Assembly: GCA_016946835.1 (NCBI GenBank)
Contig: JACVTC010000217.1
Location: forward strand, 1 to 64,000
Direction of reading: 5' to 3'
From: Neocallimastix lanati (nom. inval.)
Taxonomy: Eukaryota > Neocallimastigomycota > Neocallimastigomycetes > Neocallimastigales > Neocallimastigaceae
Length of the DNA stretch: 64,000 nt
The notes under the pieces were generated by a model. That model saw nothing but the letters and a program-made list of their open reading frames with translations, was not told the origin of the DNA and did no database searches. How positions within the stretch are numbered: the stretch's first letter is position 1; each line of letters opens with the position of its first letter. Shown in pieces: positions 1 to 12,170 of the stretch. A program made the translations under genes and the position numbers.

Positions 1-2
1 CT

Positions 3-2297
3 AAGATATTTACGCGTCTTGACCTTAGATCTGCTTATAACCTAATCAGAGTTAAAGAAGGTCACGAATATCTTACTGCTTTTAGAACCCCTTTAGGACA
101 TTTCGAATATCTCGTTATGCCTTTTGGTCTTCGAAATGCCCCTTCGGTTTTTCAACGTTTTGTACAAGATATCTTCAGTGATATCATTGGTTCTTTCATG
201 CAGTCTATCTGGACGACATCATTATTTACTCTAACAACGAAGAAGAACATATTAAACATGTTAGGATCGTTCTTCAACTTCTCATCAACAATGGATTATA
301 TGCTAAATTAGAGAAATGTGACTTCCATGTTACTAAAACCACTTTCTTAGGCTTCACTGTTTCTGTAGATGGTCTCACTATGGATAAGGATAAGGTAAAA
401 TCTGTTCTGGATTGGCCTATTCCGAAGAATCAAAAGGAATTACAAAGTTTTCTAGGCTTATGTAATTTCTATAGAAAGTTTATCAATAATTTTGCCAAAA
501 ATATGGAACCTCTTCGTCGACTTTTAAGGAAAAATACTACATTTAATTGGGATGAATCAGCAAATGAAGCTTTTAATAAATTGAAAGAATCTTTTAAAGC
601 TGATGAAGTGCTCATTTTTCCTAATCCAGAGAAAATTCATCATTGAAACAGATGCTAGCGACTTTGCTGTCGGATGCATACTTTCTCAGGTTAGTGACAC
701 TGATAACTTATTGCATCCCGTAGCCTTCCATTCTAGATCCCTCAATAAAGCAGAAGTCAATTATACTATATATGATAAAGAACTTCTTGCTATAATTACT
801 GCGTTTGAAACTTGGAGGCATCATTTAGAAGGCGCAAAATTTCCTGTTCAAGTAATAACAGACCACAAGAACTTATTGTATTTTAAGAAACCCCAACATT
901 TAAATCAAAGACAAATTCGTTGGAGTCTCTTTTTATCAAGTTTGACTATAGGATTGCATTCAGATCAGGCGCTAAAAGTGGCAAACCAGATGCTCTTTCA
1001 AGACGCCCAGACTTTAATCTGACTCTTCATCTGAATCACAACCTGTAATTAACAATAATGCTTTCTGTTGTGCTATAAATGACAATATTAGTAGTCTTAT
1101 TGAAGCACAGAAAGCTGATAATTATTGTAAAAATATCCTCTTAAAAATAAGGGATAAGTCAAACAACATCAAAAGTTCTTTATTTTCCTTCGTCGATGGC
1201 GTACTTCACTTTCAGAAGCGTATTATTATCCCTTCCAGTCTCAGGGCTAGACTTTTAAAGTCTTTCCATGATGCACCCACTAGTGGCCATCAGGGGGTAG
1301 ATAGGACCTTTGAAAAACTCAGAAGGAACTACTGGTGGCCTAATATGAAAAAAGATATTTCAAATTATGTGGCTTCTTGTGATGTTTGTTGTAGAAATAA
1401 AATCCGTCGTCATAAACCTTATGGTAAACTAATACCACTTCCTACTCCTACAAAACCCTGGGAAGTTATTGGCGTCGATTTTATTGTTTCATTGCCTTCT
1501 TCACAAGATTGCACTTGTATCATGGTTGTTTCTGATCATTTAACTAAAATGATTCATTTAGTACCCTGCTCCGATGTTCCCTCTGCCGACTTAACTGCCA
1601 AGCTCTTACTTTTCCAAGTCTTTAAGTATCATGGTTTTCCTAAAGTGATTGTGTCCTGATCATGGCTCCCAATTCTCTTCTCAATTTTGGACTTCGTTGT
1701 GCGATGCTATTCGTGCCAAAACCAAGACTTGCTACTGCCTCACCACCAACAATCAAATGGTCAGGTTGAACGGGCTAATGCTGTAATAGAGCAATATCTT
1801 CGCTGCTATTGTTCTTCTGCTCAAAACGAATGGTGTTTCTACCTCCCTTTATGTGAAATGTCCTACAACAACTCCATTCACAAATCAATATCTCAAACTC
1901 CTTTTCATGCTAACTATGGATTTGACCCAAATTGTGTTATTGATTCACCACCGATTCTGCTAAAAGATAGTGCTTCTGTTCTTACAAGGGATTGGTCTTC
2001 ACATTTCAATGCCCTTCGTCAACATTTAGTTAAAGCCAAAGAAGATTTAAGAAATATGCTGACAATAAAAAATCTGTAGGACCTGACTTTAAGGTAAATG
2101 ATTTGGTTATGCTTAGAAGATACTACTTTACGAATGAACCCTCTAGAAAATTATCCACTCAATATCTTGGACCTTTTAAAATCATCGAGAAAAGGGAAAG
2201 AATGAATTACCGTTTGGAACTTCAGAGAATTTACATCTCCATCCGGTATTTCATATCTCACAATTGGAACCATATACTAAAAGAAATGAAGACTTAA
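3..2297 (+). pseudogene. Element A pol fragment (RT, RNase H, integrase), frameshifted
   Basis: This is the 3' part of a Ty3/gypsy polyprotein that would copy element RNA (reverse transcriptase, RNase H) and insert the DNA (integrase). Pieces in order: RT fingers/palm with [13 protein letters not shown] from about nt 117; the YLDD active site at about 206 in another frame; the RNase H connection with LGLCNFYRKF at about 450; RNase H with TDAS at about 650; the integrase zinc-binding HHCC region ending CDVCCRNK at about 1390; integrase core VDFIVS; and a C-terminal GPF/Y-like stretch at about 2160. Frame changes are visible near 203, 620, 938, 1657 and 1730, so it cannot make a full protein. 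The protein resembles the chromovirus-type pol of element H. The start of pol and gag lie left of the window. Confidence 0.9.
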
Positions 2298-2325
2298 TGG
2301 AAACATCATAATTAAACAGAGCAAT

Positions 2326-3212
2326 GTAAGAATCTATAATTATTTGTTAGCACATAATTATATTTTCTTAGTTAAGTTATTATAACTATAACTTTATTTA
2401 ATTACATATAATATTTATTAAATTTATTTATTTTAATTTTAAATATTCATTAATTTACAAAATTTATTTAATTAATTTTAAATAATATATTTAAAATATG
2501 CTAAATTCTCTATTGTAACTAATGTATTTTGTATTGTATTCTGTATTTTATAATGTATTCTGTATTTTATAATGTATTCTGTATTTTATAATGTATTCTG
2601 TATTTTATTAACTATTTAATTTTATATTTTTAATATAAGGGATAAATTATATGATCGAAATATCTTTTATTATTTTATTCTTTTATTTTCGATCATTAGA
2701 TTGGAAAATCGGTTAATTAAGATTTTTTCCAATTACTTTTTAGAAGTAATCGGTTTTACTTAATTAATGCGATGATCGATATGGATAGAATATCGATCGA
2801 AAACTTATCTAGGTTTTTCTATCTAATCTTTTCCTAGATAAGAGATTTGTTAAGATTAGAAAACCCTTTCTTATTTAACCTTATTTCATAAAAAAATATA
2901 AATAAGGCTCTTGAGTTCTCTTTGAGAAATCAAGAGTTATTATTATAAAAAAACATAGTTATAATAGTAACATTTTTATATTTTTAACTTTAATAAATTA
3001 ATAAAAATATTTTATTCAAAAACATATTTAAGATCAATTTATACAAACAATTCTTCTCTTACATGTTGTGTTATTATTATAATTAATTTTATAATAAACT
3101 CTACATTAAAGGTAAAAAATTTATTTTATTTCATTTTCTCAACTTAATGAATTAGTCGTTAAGTTGTAGTTAATAATTCTATTTTGAGTTAGTTCTTAAT
3201 AGAATTATTACA
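2326..3212 (+). repeat. 3' LTR of element A
   Basis: Direct terminal repeat beginning TGTAAGAATC and ending ATTATTACA, just after the pol remnant. A diverged copy with the same ends lies at 61204-62156, and a still more diverged relative (X) at 32391-33990. A TATA-like ATAAATAAGG near 2900 is followed by a hairpin conserved in all three copies (CTCTTGA/TCAAGAG outer stem, TTCTC/GAGAA inner stem). A short 'ttctgtattttataatgta' tandem repeat lies at about 2525-2605. Confidence 0.85.
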
Positions 3213-3218
3213 AAAAGT

Positions 3219-4292
3219 TGTTATGGTTCGAGAATTCAAAAAAAAAAAAATTATATAATATTAAAACACAAAAAAAAATTTTATTCTTTCACAATAATTT
3301 TTATTTATTTATTATATTTTATTTTAATTTTTATTTTATTTTTATTATTATTTTTATTTATTTATTTTATTTTTATTTTATTTTTATTATTATTTTTATT
3401 TATTTATTTTATTTTTATTTTATTTTTATTATTATTTTTATTTATTTATTTTATTTTTATTTTATTTTTATTATTATTTTTATTTATTTATTTTATTTTT
3501 TTTTTTATTTATTTATTTTTATTATTTCTATTTTTTTTTCTTTTTTTTTTTTTTTTCTCTCTCTCCTAAAAAGGGGTTCCAAGGTAGTCAATTTATATCT
3601 TTTTGAAGATATAAAAGTAGCAAAGCCTCTGGAAGTAGTTGAAGAGATGGAAAAACAATAGATTTTTAAATCTTATTGATTATTTCCTTATTGTAATAAA
3701 TAGAAATTTATTATTTCCTAATATTCAATTAACCAAAATAAATCTATAATATAAAAGATGCATTATAGATAAGAATTAAACAAAAAAAAGAGAAGCAGTA
3801 TTACAATAAAATTGAATACTTTAACTTAATTTTGATACTAATTTAATATGTAATCTTATATATTAATTTGAATGACATAATAGAAAATAAAATACATTTA
3901 TTAATATATGAAAAATCTTTTACAATTTTAAATACAGAAAATTTTATTTTATTTATTTCTTTCATTTCAATTATTTCTTAATTCGAAAGACAGAAATATT
4001 GATAAAGTTATTTAAGTTGTTTATATACAGGAATTATTCCTTATTTAGAAAAATAATACTAAAAGTAATTAGTACTATGTTATTGCTAAACTCTCATAAA
4101 TTTAATTTACCTTTATAAGGAATGAACATAAATTTAAATTAAATTTTATGTATAAACTTAAATTTTCAGATCAAATAATATAGTAAAATTATTAATGTAA
4201 AGAATACATAAATTTATTAATATTTTAAAATTCACCTTGACTATATTAAAAGGTTTTTAATAAGAATCAATTTATTACTTCATTCTTTATCA
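3219..4292 (-). repeat. 3' LTR of element B
   Basis: 1074 bp, nearly identical to 11095-12170. It contains about four copies of a 42-bp T-rich tandem repeat (about 3340-3490). In one plus-strand frame this repeat reads as an artificial Phe/Ile-rich protein, which I do not regard as a gene. Confidence 0.95.
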
Positions 4293-4332
4293 CGATGCCC
4301 CCGCTAAGACTCAAGCTATATTGTAGCTGAGT
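4293..4332 (-). promoter_or_regulatory. Polypurine tract and pre-PPT hairpin of element B
   Basis: Read on the minus strand, a hairpin ACTCA-GCT / AGC-(T)-TGAGT (plus 4325-4332 and 4309-4317, 7-nt loop) overlaps the end of pol. It is followed by the purine-rich AGCGGGGGCATCG that abuts the LTR and should prime plus-strand DNA. The hairpin shape, with one bulged base on the 3' side, is shared with elements D and E. Confidence 0.75.
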
Positions 4333-7300
4333 TATATTTTACTATATTTTTGAGGTGTACATTCCGATTTAATAATATTCCTGAATTTGGATCAGCTAAC
4401 GTAACTGTATTAAAACTTTTTCTTGATTACTTTTAAAGGTCCATTAAAATAAGGTTCTAGTTTAGTTCTACTAAAGTTTCTAACTAGGACTAAATCTCCC
4501 TCCTTGATTTCCTTAGCCTGATTCATACTTTGTTTTTCTTCTCGTCTAACAGCCCAATATTTATTTGCATTTTTCACATTTTCTGATGCTTCTATGGTCC
4601 ATCTATAATGAGATATAAACTTTTCCAATAGAAGTTCATCAGAAGATTTATTTATACCTTTAGTCGGTCTTGCAGCTATATCAAAAGGTTGTTGGTCTTC
4701 ACGACCATAAACTAATTCAAAACTAGAATGGTTAGTGGTACTATTTTTAACGGTTCTTAAAGCCCAGAGAGCAGAGGGTAATACCTCATCCCAATCTTTA
4801 TTTTTGTCCCAAGCAATCTAAGGAGTTTACCAATTTCTTTATTACGATTTTCCGTAAGTCCATTAGATTCGGGATGATATGTTGTAACAAATTTTATATA
4901 TACATCATATAGGTCTAAAAATATTTTAGTCATATCTGATGTAAATTGGGCACCATTATCGGTGGTAATTACTTGGGGAACTCCATGACGAGAAAATACG
5001 TTAATAAGGAACTTAATTACGTCTTTAGAAGTGATATTTTCAGTCGGTTCTGCTTCTACCCACTTAGTGAAATAATCAACAGCTACTATTATATATTGAT
5101 TATTACTTCTAGTTTTAACCAGTGGACCGATAATGTCCAAACCAAGATGTACAAAAGGTCCTTCCACTTTAGTAGGTAGATTTTCTGTAGGCTCTGGATA
5201 AGGTTGTGGTCGATTTAATTGACATTTTTCACACTTACTGACAACACGTTTAACATCATTCACCATGTCGTTCCAATAATAACTCTTACGTAAACGTTGA
5301 TAAGTCTTATAATAACCATCGTGTCCAATATTATGAGCCTCTAATATTAATTTTATTCTTTCATTAAGATCGGTTACTAATTTTCTATAATTGTTACCAT
5401 CAATAAAGTAGTCAATACCATCAATAGTGGTGAATTTTTCATTGATAAAATCATGTATTACTTTGGATAATAAGGCTTCATTTTCATCATTCGTAATATC
5501 ATGGTTAATTATTTTCGTAGCTAAAACTACATTTTCTTTATTATTTTTCATTCGGGATAGGGCATCAGCAAGCACATTCTTTTTACCGGTTTCATATCTA
5601 ATGTCTACACCAAGCATACTAGCTGTCAAACACCATCTAGTTTGCCTTGCATTATGTGGTTCCTTATTTTTGAACAACCCTAGTAACGGTTTATGGTCCG
5701 TATATACAATAGTTGGTATTGGATTTCCATCTATATACGGTTTTAATTTAGTTATACAATAATATAGGGCAGCACCTTCTAGGTCAGTTATACCATAATG
5801 CTTTTCTGCTCTGGTCAAACTTCTACTAATAAAGTGAATAGGGTGTTCTTTTCCAGTTTCATTATCTTTTTGTAATAACACACCTCCTATTCCATCATAA
5901 GAAGCATCGGTACGTATAATAAATTCTTTATCAAACTGAGGGAAACTTAATATGGGTGCATTTATTAGTTTTTCTTTCAGTACTTCAAACGATTTTTGGT
6001 GTTCACTAGTCCAAACATACTTCACACCTTTCCTTAATAATTTACACAAACACGCAGTAATTTGTGAATATTTATCGATGAAATTTCTATAGTATCCAAC
6101 AGCTCCTAAAAATGAACGTAATTCATGGATGTCCTGAGGGGGTTTCCAATCTCTGATAACCTCGATTTTACTATCAAGAGGTTTTAAGCCTTTAGTGGTT
6201 AATCTATGCCCCAAAACATTCACTTCTGTTTTCATGAAGTGACACTTTTCAATATTAAGTTTTAATCTATTTTCTTTGAGTATGGATAAAACTTGTTGAA
6301 TATGTTGGAGGTGTTCTTCAACTGTTTTAGAGTATATAAGTATATCATCGATAAAATTATAAACACACTTTCCTATTAAAGGAAATAGGATTCTATTCAT
6401 TTCTCTTTGAAAGGTTGCAGGAGCGTTGGTTAAACCAAATGGCATAACTTTAAATTGGTAGTTACCAAACTTAGTGGTGAAAGTTGTTATACCAATACTT
6501 TCTTCCTCCATTAAAATTTGGTGATATCCAGAGTATAAGTCAATGGTAGTGAAGATAGTTGCACCATTGAGACTATCAAAAATTTCATCAATGTATGGTA
6601 TAGAATAAGAATCCTTTATAGTAGAATCATTAACCTTCCTATAATCTACACACATACGCCATTTCCCATTAGGCTTTGGTACTAGAACAATAGGCGAAGA
6701 CCATTCAGAATTTGAAGGCTCAATTAACTTTTTATTAATTAACTTAGTTAATTCTTCCTTTAAAATATCTGTCTTTAATTTTGTTAGCCGATAAGCTCTT
6801 TGTTTTATAGGTTTGGTACCAGCTTTTAGATTTATTTTGTGTGGTGAAAGCAATGATGGTGTTAATTCCTCAGACGACGTAGCAACAATTTCTATATTGT
6901 CCTCTAATAGGTGTATTATATCAGTTCTATATTTTTCATTTAGAGTATTCATAAATATTGTATTATGTATATATTCCATAGGTGGTAATCCTTCTAATTT
7001 CTTTAATTCCCCACCAGCATATTTTTCCTTACTATTATCCTCAAGTAATTTGTTAACACTACAAATATATTTTTCGTCAATTGCAGAATTATTTATTGGT
7101 GTAATAGAACTGATAGTACCATCCATGTTATATTTACATAAGCAATTATTTAAGGGATTAATAAATAATCTATTATCAACTATAGTTTTTAAATTAATTA
7201 GCATGTCATAAAATGGTTCCTCTTTTTCTACAATTCGGAAATCAATTAACAATGAAAGCTCATTAATTTTCACAGGTATCCTAACGACTATTCCTTCAGA

Positions 7301-8518
7301 GTATTCATCGTCTCTAGTGGCAAGCATTATTCTACCACAACTATGACCAACAACGGTATATTGGTATGGTAGAGAATTATAATATTTTTGTGACATAATA
7401 TTTAAATTACTACACGTATCAATAAGTAATTTTCCAGATACACCATCAACAGAGGCATCTACCATTGCAATATCCTCCTCTGTTATTTCTGTACTTTTAC
7501 TTTTATAGTTATGATCAACATTATTAACTAATGTTGTAGTAGCAACTACATTATTAATAGCGCCAACAACATTAGTGGTGGCTTTTACTAGTTTTAAACC
7601 TTGGGAAACTTGACTTCTTATTTTAGGCGCAGCATTCCAAAGCTGTCCAAAGGTAATATTACACTTGGTATTGCTTAAATCATCCCATACATCATATTCC
7701 TTATAATTAGAAAGCATTTTAATAATTCGATTTACCCGAGGTATTTTCATACTATTATTATTATCATTATTATTATTATTATTAATACCATCTGTATTAA
7801 TTAATTTATTTAATATATTTTTATTATTCGTTACATGATTATTATCGATAATAGTTTCATTATTATTAATATTAATAGTATTATTATTATTAATATCATT
7901 TACGACTGGGGTTTTTCTAATAGTTCCGTTGTTACTATTATTAGGATTACTAGTATTATTATTATTATTTTTGTCTTTTTTTCTTTCTCTAGTTTGGTTA
8001 ATTTCCCTTGGAGCTTCTACATTATCAACTTTTGAAGTTATTTCCTCTTTATTAGTAATTAAGTTTACATTAGACTGACTGGATGATGCAGTTTCGAATT
8101 CTTTAGAATTAGTACTAGATTTCAAAAATCTTTCTTTATCACGTATTGCTTTTTCAATTTTCTTTTCTTTATTGATATTTGGTTGCATAATTATTGATGT
8201 TTGCAACTGTTTCTTATGAGGTATCACCTCTTCAGTTTCCAATTCTCTTTCTTTTCTTTTTCTTAATGCAGGAGTGTTTATAGGTCGTGGATTATCACGT
8301 AGGCTTTTATGAATTTTCCTTCCTTTTCCATTATCTAACTCAACATCACTTTCATCAAGTTTTCTTTTTGCCGCACCGACAAAATATTCTCCTACCTGAT
8401 CATGACTTTTGATAGTATAATCCACTCTGTAGTCTTTACTTTCTGCATCAGAAGAATTGGAAGTATATTTTAATGAAGCTATTTTTTTGATGGGAGTGCT
8501 TCCTCTCCCTTCTACTGG
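4316..8518 (-). pseudogene. Element B pol polyprotein (PR-RT-RH-IN), two frameshifts
   Basis: Reached from gag by a -1 frameshift at 8518-8524. Order: Lys/Asn-rich N-terminal extension; retropepsin-like domain with LIDTCSNLN (Cys where Gly is usual); RT with MPFGLTNAPATFQ and the catalytic FIDD; RNase H with RTDASYDG; integrase zinc region ending CEKCQ; integrase core with LDIIGP, TTDNGAQF and the Glu in ESNGLTENRNKE; and a GPF/Y-like YFNGPLKVIKK. No chromodomain is seen. A one-base deletion near 4812-4818 (after GKLLRLLG) and a one-base insertion near 4409 break the frame. Together they restore the original phase, and the stop would be at 4316-4318. Otherwise it aligns along its length with pol of D and E. 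It is probably inactive in cis but recently so. Confidence 0.92.
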
Positions 8519-8524
8519 TTTAAA
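8475..8524 (-). promoter_or_regulatory. Programmed -1 frameshift site of element B
   Basis: On the minus strand the gag codons are CCT TTA AAC CAG TAG, so the slippery heptamer is T TTA AAC (8518-8524). After an 8-nt spacer comes stem 1, GGGAG (8505-8509) with CTCCC (8492-8496). GAAGC in its loop (8498-8502) is complementary to GCTTC downstream (8475-8479), across an A-rich 12-nt segment. This fits an H-type pseudoknot. The pol frame is open from the slip site onward and has no ATG close to its start. Confidence 0.85.
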
Positions 8525-9471
8525 GGTCCTTTGGAAAAAATCTGTTTCTTATTTTCTTCTATAATGGCTTGTAGTTTGGGACAATGTTGTTGATAATGTC
8601 CAGGTTCCTTACAGAAGAAACAGGTTTTGACGGTAGAGTTTCTTGGTCCACGTGTAAGGTTCTCCCTTTCACTTTCATCAGAAACTTTCCTATTGTCCCT
8701 GTTTTCATAAGTATTTCTTGGTGGTGAACTACGACTCTTATTATAATTATTATTATTATTGTTGGAAACATTTCTATTAGGACTTGGTACACGATGTAAC
8801 CTCACAGCAAGTCTATCCACTTTTTCTGCAATTTCATAAGCCTTTGAAAGTGGTATATCATCAATTAAAGTTACTCTTTTCCAGGCCTCAATATTATTCT
8901 CAAGTGCATCAGCATAGTCCAAGATACTGATTTGTTTTTTGTGAGTTTTATCTAATTTTAAATATAATGTCCGATATCTTTTATTAAAATCCCTTACTTT
9001 TTCATTTCTACCAATTTTAAGAGCACGCAATTCCCTTAATAAGGTATTCTGATCTTCCTTTGCCCCATAGAATACTTCAAGAGCGTTGACGATCTCGACA
9101 AAAGAAGGATAACGGTTAGTTCTAACACTATCATTACTAGAACTACTTGAACTAGTAGAGCTACTGGTGCTAGATCCTGACATCTCACCAGTATCAGTGG
9201 AACCATTCAATTCTACATCTTCTTCTGCTGTAGTAGCAGGTAGTTCTAATTCTTGGATAATTTGTCTTGGTTCACCAGTAGACGTTAATAGGCAAGCAAC
9301 AAAAATAGTTTTTGGATCAGTGATATTTTGTAATTGGATCCATAACTCAATTTCAGAAGCCCAAGATTTTATATCCAAATGGTCCTTGTTTAATTTATCA
9401 ACATATTTTAGTTCCTTTTTAAGATCTTTAAATGAAGGAACATTAGTAGTATCATTAGTAACTGAAGCCAT
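8512..9471 (-). CDS. Element B Gag (capsid/nucleocapsid)
   Basis: A Gag of 319 residues that should assemble the particle and bind element RNA. I chose the ATG at 9471 (MASVTNDTT), because gag of D starts at the equivalent place; an upstream in-frame ATG at 9516 would add 15 residues. The N-terminal half is a helical capsid-like region (DIKSWASEIELWIQL), followed by a Ser-rich linker, a second helical part (FYGAKEDQNTLLRELRALK) and one CCHC zinc knuckle, CFFCKEPGHYQQHC, near the C-terminus. It ends LNQ-stop exactly at the frameshift signal. It is collinear with gag of D and E. Confidence 0.92.
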   Translation of the reverse strand: MASVTNDTTNVPSFKDLKKELKYVDKLNKDHLDIKSWASEIELWIQLQNITDPKTIFVACLLTSTGEPRQIIQELELPATTAEEDVELNGSTDTGEMSGSSTSSSTSSSSSSNDSVRTNRYPSFVEIVNALEVFYGAKEDQNTLLRELRALKIGRNEKVRDFNKRYRTLYLKLDKTHKKQISILDYADALENNIEAWKRVTLIDDIPLSKAYEIAEKVDRLAVRLHRVPSPNRNVSNNNNNNYNKSRSSPPRNTYENRDNRKVSDESERENLTRGPRNSTVKTCFFCKEPGHYQQHCPKLQAIIEENKKQIFSKGPLNQ

Positions 9472-9529
9472 ATTTCTTGAGTAGAAATTATACAGTAATA
9501 TAGGTAAAATATTCAAAATAAAAATAATA

Positions 9530-9601
<72 letters not shown>

Positions 9602-11070
9602 TTGTGTGTGTGAGTATGTTATAGATATATATAATATAGTATTAGAATTTATAAGTTTACAAACACTTCAGAGATTAGAAAAAAAAAATAGGTAAGTTTA
9701 CAAACACTTCAGAGATAAAAAAAAAAATAAGTAAAATTTTTTTTTTTTTTTTTTTTGTTTTTTTTTTTGTTTTTTTTTTTGTTTTTTTTTTTGTTTTGTT
9801 TTATTTTGATATCCAAGATTAAAATATTTTATAATTATTGTTTATTAAATTATATCTTTATAGTTATTTATATGAGGTTCGAAATACACTTCGACCACCT
9901 ACAAGAAATATATTTTTAGGTTCGAATAACACTCGACCACCTAAGGAAATTTTATATTATTGGTTCGAATACCTTTCGATCACCAATAGAAGATATAATT
10001 ATATTAAGGTTATAAGCTCGAATGACACTTCGACCACTTATAATGATAATTATTTGGTTCAAGATACACCTCGACAACCAAATCAAACAGGTAGTAAAAA
10101 AAATATAGTAGTCCTTCTTCTTTGGCTCAATTTCACTTAACCACAGAGTAAGAACAGTAAACAAAAATTTTTTTTTTTTTTTTTTTTTTTGGAATTCAGT
10201 ACACTAGAATTTCTTATATGTAGCACGGAATAAATTAATTGCTAAATTAAAAAAAATTAATATGGAAAATTTATAAATATTTCTTATATATATATTATTA
10301 GCTTTATATTATTTTCGGATCCGCAGATTCTTTACAGGGCCGTTCGACCTCCACTATTGAACCGTCAGAATAGTGAATATAACAGAGTAGTGTGTGCCTG
10401 TACGAACACGGGACCTTACCACTTTTTCTATTCTGTTATCACTTGTATCACTAAACCTTATTCAATAATGCTCTACTACCTCCCTATGTGTAAAGCAATC
10501 CTTCTCCTATTCTCTAATATAAACGTCTAATTTTTATATCTATATATATCAACAGTCTTGGTATCAATATATAGATACTATATATATGTATATATTTATA
10601 AATTTGAATTTATAATTTCAATTATAATATAATTTAGTCGATAATATAAATACGAATTACTATATACACTTAATTGTAACAAAGCCTTAAGCTAAGGAGT
10701 TTTTCATCCAACAGCCGCCGATTACAATAAGTTATAAATTGTATAAAAGTATTCTTATATTAATGAATAAATGTATAATATAATTAAATTATTATTCTTA
10801 CTAATTAGTACTTGACAGGAATAAATATTTCAAAGTTTTATATCACACTGTTTCTCTTGCACAAACAGAAATATAACAACTTTGTTGAATGAAATTATTT
10901 ATCCAACTAATATAGTAAGGACGTAGGTGCTACTTTAAATTATTAATATTTATTTATGTATATATTATATTTCTATATTATTGTAAAAAAAATTTTTTTT
11001 TTTTTTTTTTTTTTATTTAATTAAATAAAATTATTGTGTATGTTTTAATATTAGTTTTTAATTTTGAAAT
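9472..11070 (-). other. Long leader of element B with hairpin array
   Basis: About 1.6 kb between primer site and gag with no credible ORF. It holds an A-run in the RNA (plus poly-T 9531-9599), further A-rich runs at 9738-9800 and 10167-10190, an array of five or six related hairpins (9875-10083) and a less AT-rich block at 10310-10460 that could be a packaging or translation structure. A plus-strand 100-codon frame over the hairpin array looks accidental. Confidence 0.7.
9875..10083 (-). repeat. Array of five covarying hairpins in the element B leader
   Basis: Hairpins lie at 9875-9900, 9916-9944, 9959-9987, 10010-10043 and 10052-10083. Each has an outer stem, a 2-nt bulge on one side, an inner TCGA/TCGA stem and a 6-8 nt loop. 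Outer stems differ but remain paired: AGGT/ACCT, TTAGGT/ACCTAA, ATTGGT/ACCAAT, TTATAAG/CTTATAA and ATTTGGTT/AACCAAAT. In the fifth, one inner TCGA is TCAA. A degenerate sixth unit may lie at about 10120-10150. Confidence 0.85.
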
Positions 11071-11087
11071 CCCCGATATCTCCACCA
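11071..11087 (-). promoter_or_regulatory. tRNA primer-binding site of element B
   Basis: On the minus strand, TGGTGGAGATATCGGGG starts 7 nt after the LTR. It would pair with a tRNA 3' end CCCCGATATCTCCACCA. The same 17 bases occur in D (35108-35124) and E (42808-42824). I cannot name the tRNA. Confidence 0.85.
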
Positions 11088-11094
11088 AACTTTA

Positions 11095-12170
11095 TGTTAT
11101 GGTTCGAGGAATTCAAAAAAAAAAATTATATAATATTAAAACACAAAAAAAAATTTTATTCTTTCACAATAATTTTTATTTATTTATTATATTTTTATTT
11201 TAATTTTTATTTTATTTTTATTATTATTTTTATTTATTTATTTTATTTTTATTTTATTTTTATTATTATTTTTATTTATTTATTTTATTTTTATTTTATT
11301 TTTATTATTATTTTTATTTATTTATTTTATTTTTATTTTATTTTTATTATTATTTTTATTTATTTATTTTATTTTTTTTTTTTATTTATTTATTTTTATT
11401 ATTTCTATTTTTTTTTCTTTTTTTTTTTTTTTCTCTCTCTCCTAAAAAGGGGTTCCAAGGTAGTCAATTTATATCTTTTTGAAGATATAAAAGTAGCAAA
11501 GCCTCTGGAAGTAGTTGAAGAGATGGAAAAACAATAGATTTTTAAATCTTATTGATTATTTCCTTATTGTAATAAATAGAAATTTTATTATTTCCTAATA
11601 TTCAAATTAACCAAAATAAATCTATAATATAAAAGATGCATTATAGATAAGAATTAAACAAAAAAAAGAGAAGCAGTATTACAATAAAATTGAATACTTT
11701 AACTTAATTTTGATACTAATTTAATATGTAATCTTATATATTAATTTGAATGACATAATAGAAAATAAAATACATTTATTAATATATGAAAAATCTTTTA
11801 CAATTTTAAATACAGAAAATTTTATTTTATTTATTTCTTTCATTTCAATTATTTCTTAATTCGAAAGACAGAAATATTGATAAAGTTATTTAAGTTGTTT
11901 ATATACAGGAATTATTCCTTATTTAGAAAAATAATACTAAAAGTAATTAGTACTATGTTATTGCTAAACTCTCATAAATTTAATTTACCTTTATAAGGAA
12001 TGAACATAAATTTAAATTAAATTTTATGTATAAACTTAAATTTTCAGATCAAATAATATAGTAAAATTATTAATGTAAAGAATACATAAATTTATTAATA
12101 TTTTAAAATTCACCTTGACTATATTAAAAGGTTTTTAATAAGAATCAATTTATTACTTCATTCTTTATCA
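11095..12170 (-). repeat. 5' LTR of element B
   Basis: 1076 bp, matching 3219-4292 with a few indels in T runs. It carries the promoter for the minus-strand transcript and ends at the target-site duplication inside the 5' LTR of element I. Confidence 0.95.

Larger units (their letters stand above)
3219..12170 (-). mobile_element. Element B, full-length Ty3/gypsy retrotransposon
   Basis: Complete element on the minus strand: LTR 11095-12170, tRNA primer site, long leader, gag, pol, polypurine tract, LTR 3219-4292. The LTRs begin TGATAAAG and end CATAACA when read on the minus strand. AAGT lies on both sides (3215-3218 and 12171-12174), or AAAGT if the last LTR base is counted, and is the target-site duplication. 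The target is the start of the 5' LTR of element I, immediately after the LTR of element A. The LTRs are almost identical, so the insertion is young, but pol has two frameshifts. Confidence 0.95.

Noticed and set aside
3218-3661. Phe/Ile-rich 147-codon frame (and its copy at 11064-11537)
   Set aside because: It is a translation of the 42-bp T-rich tandem repeat inside LTR B, present in both LTRs, with no protein-like composition.
9838-10140. A plus-strand gene over the hairpin array
   Set aside because: It is antisense to the leader of element B and its apparent repeats come from the hairpin units.
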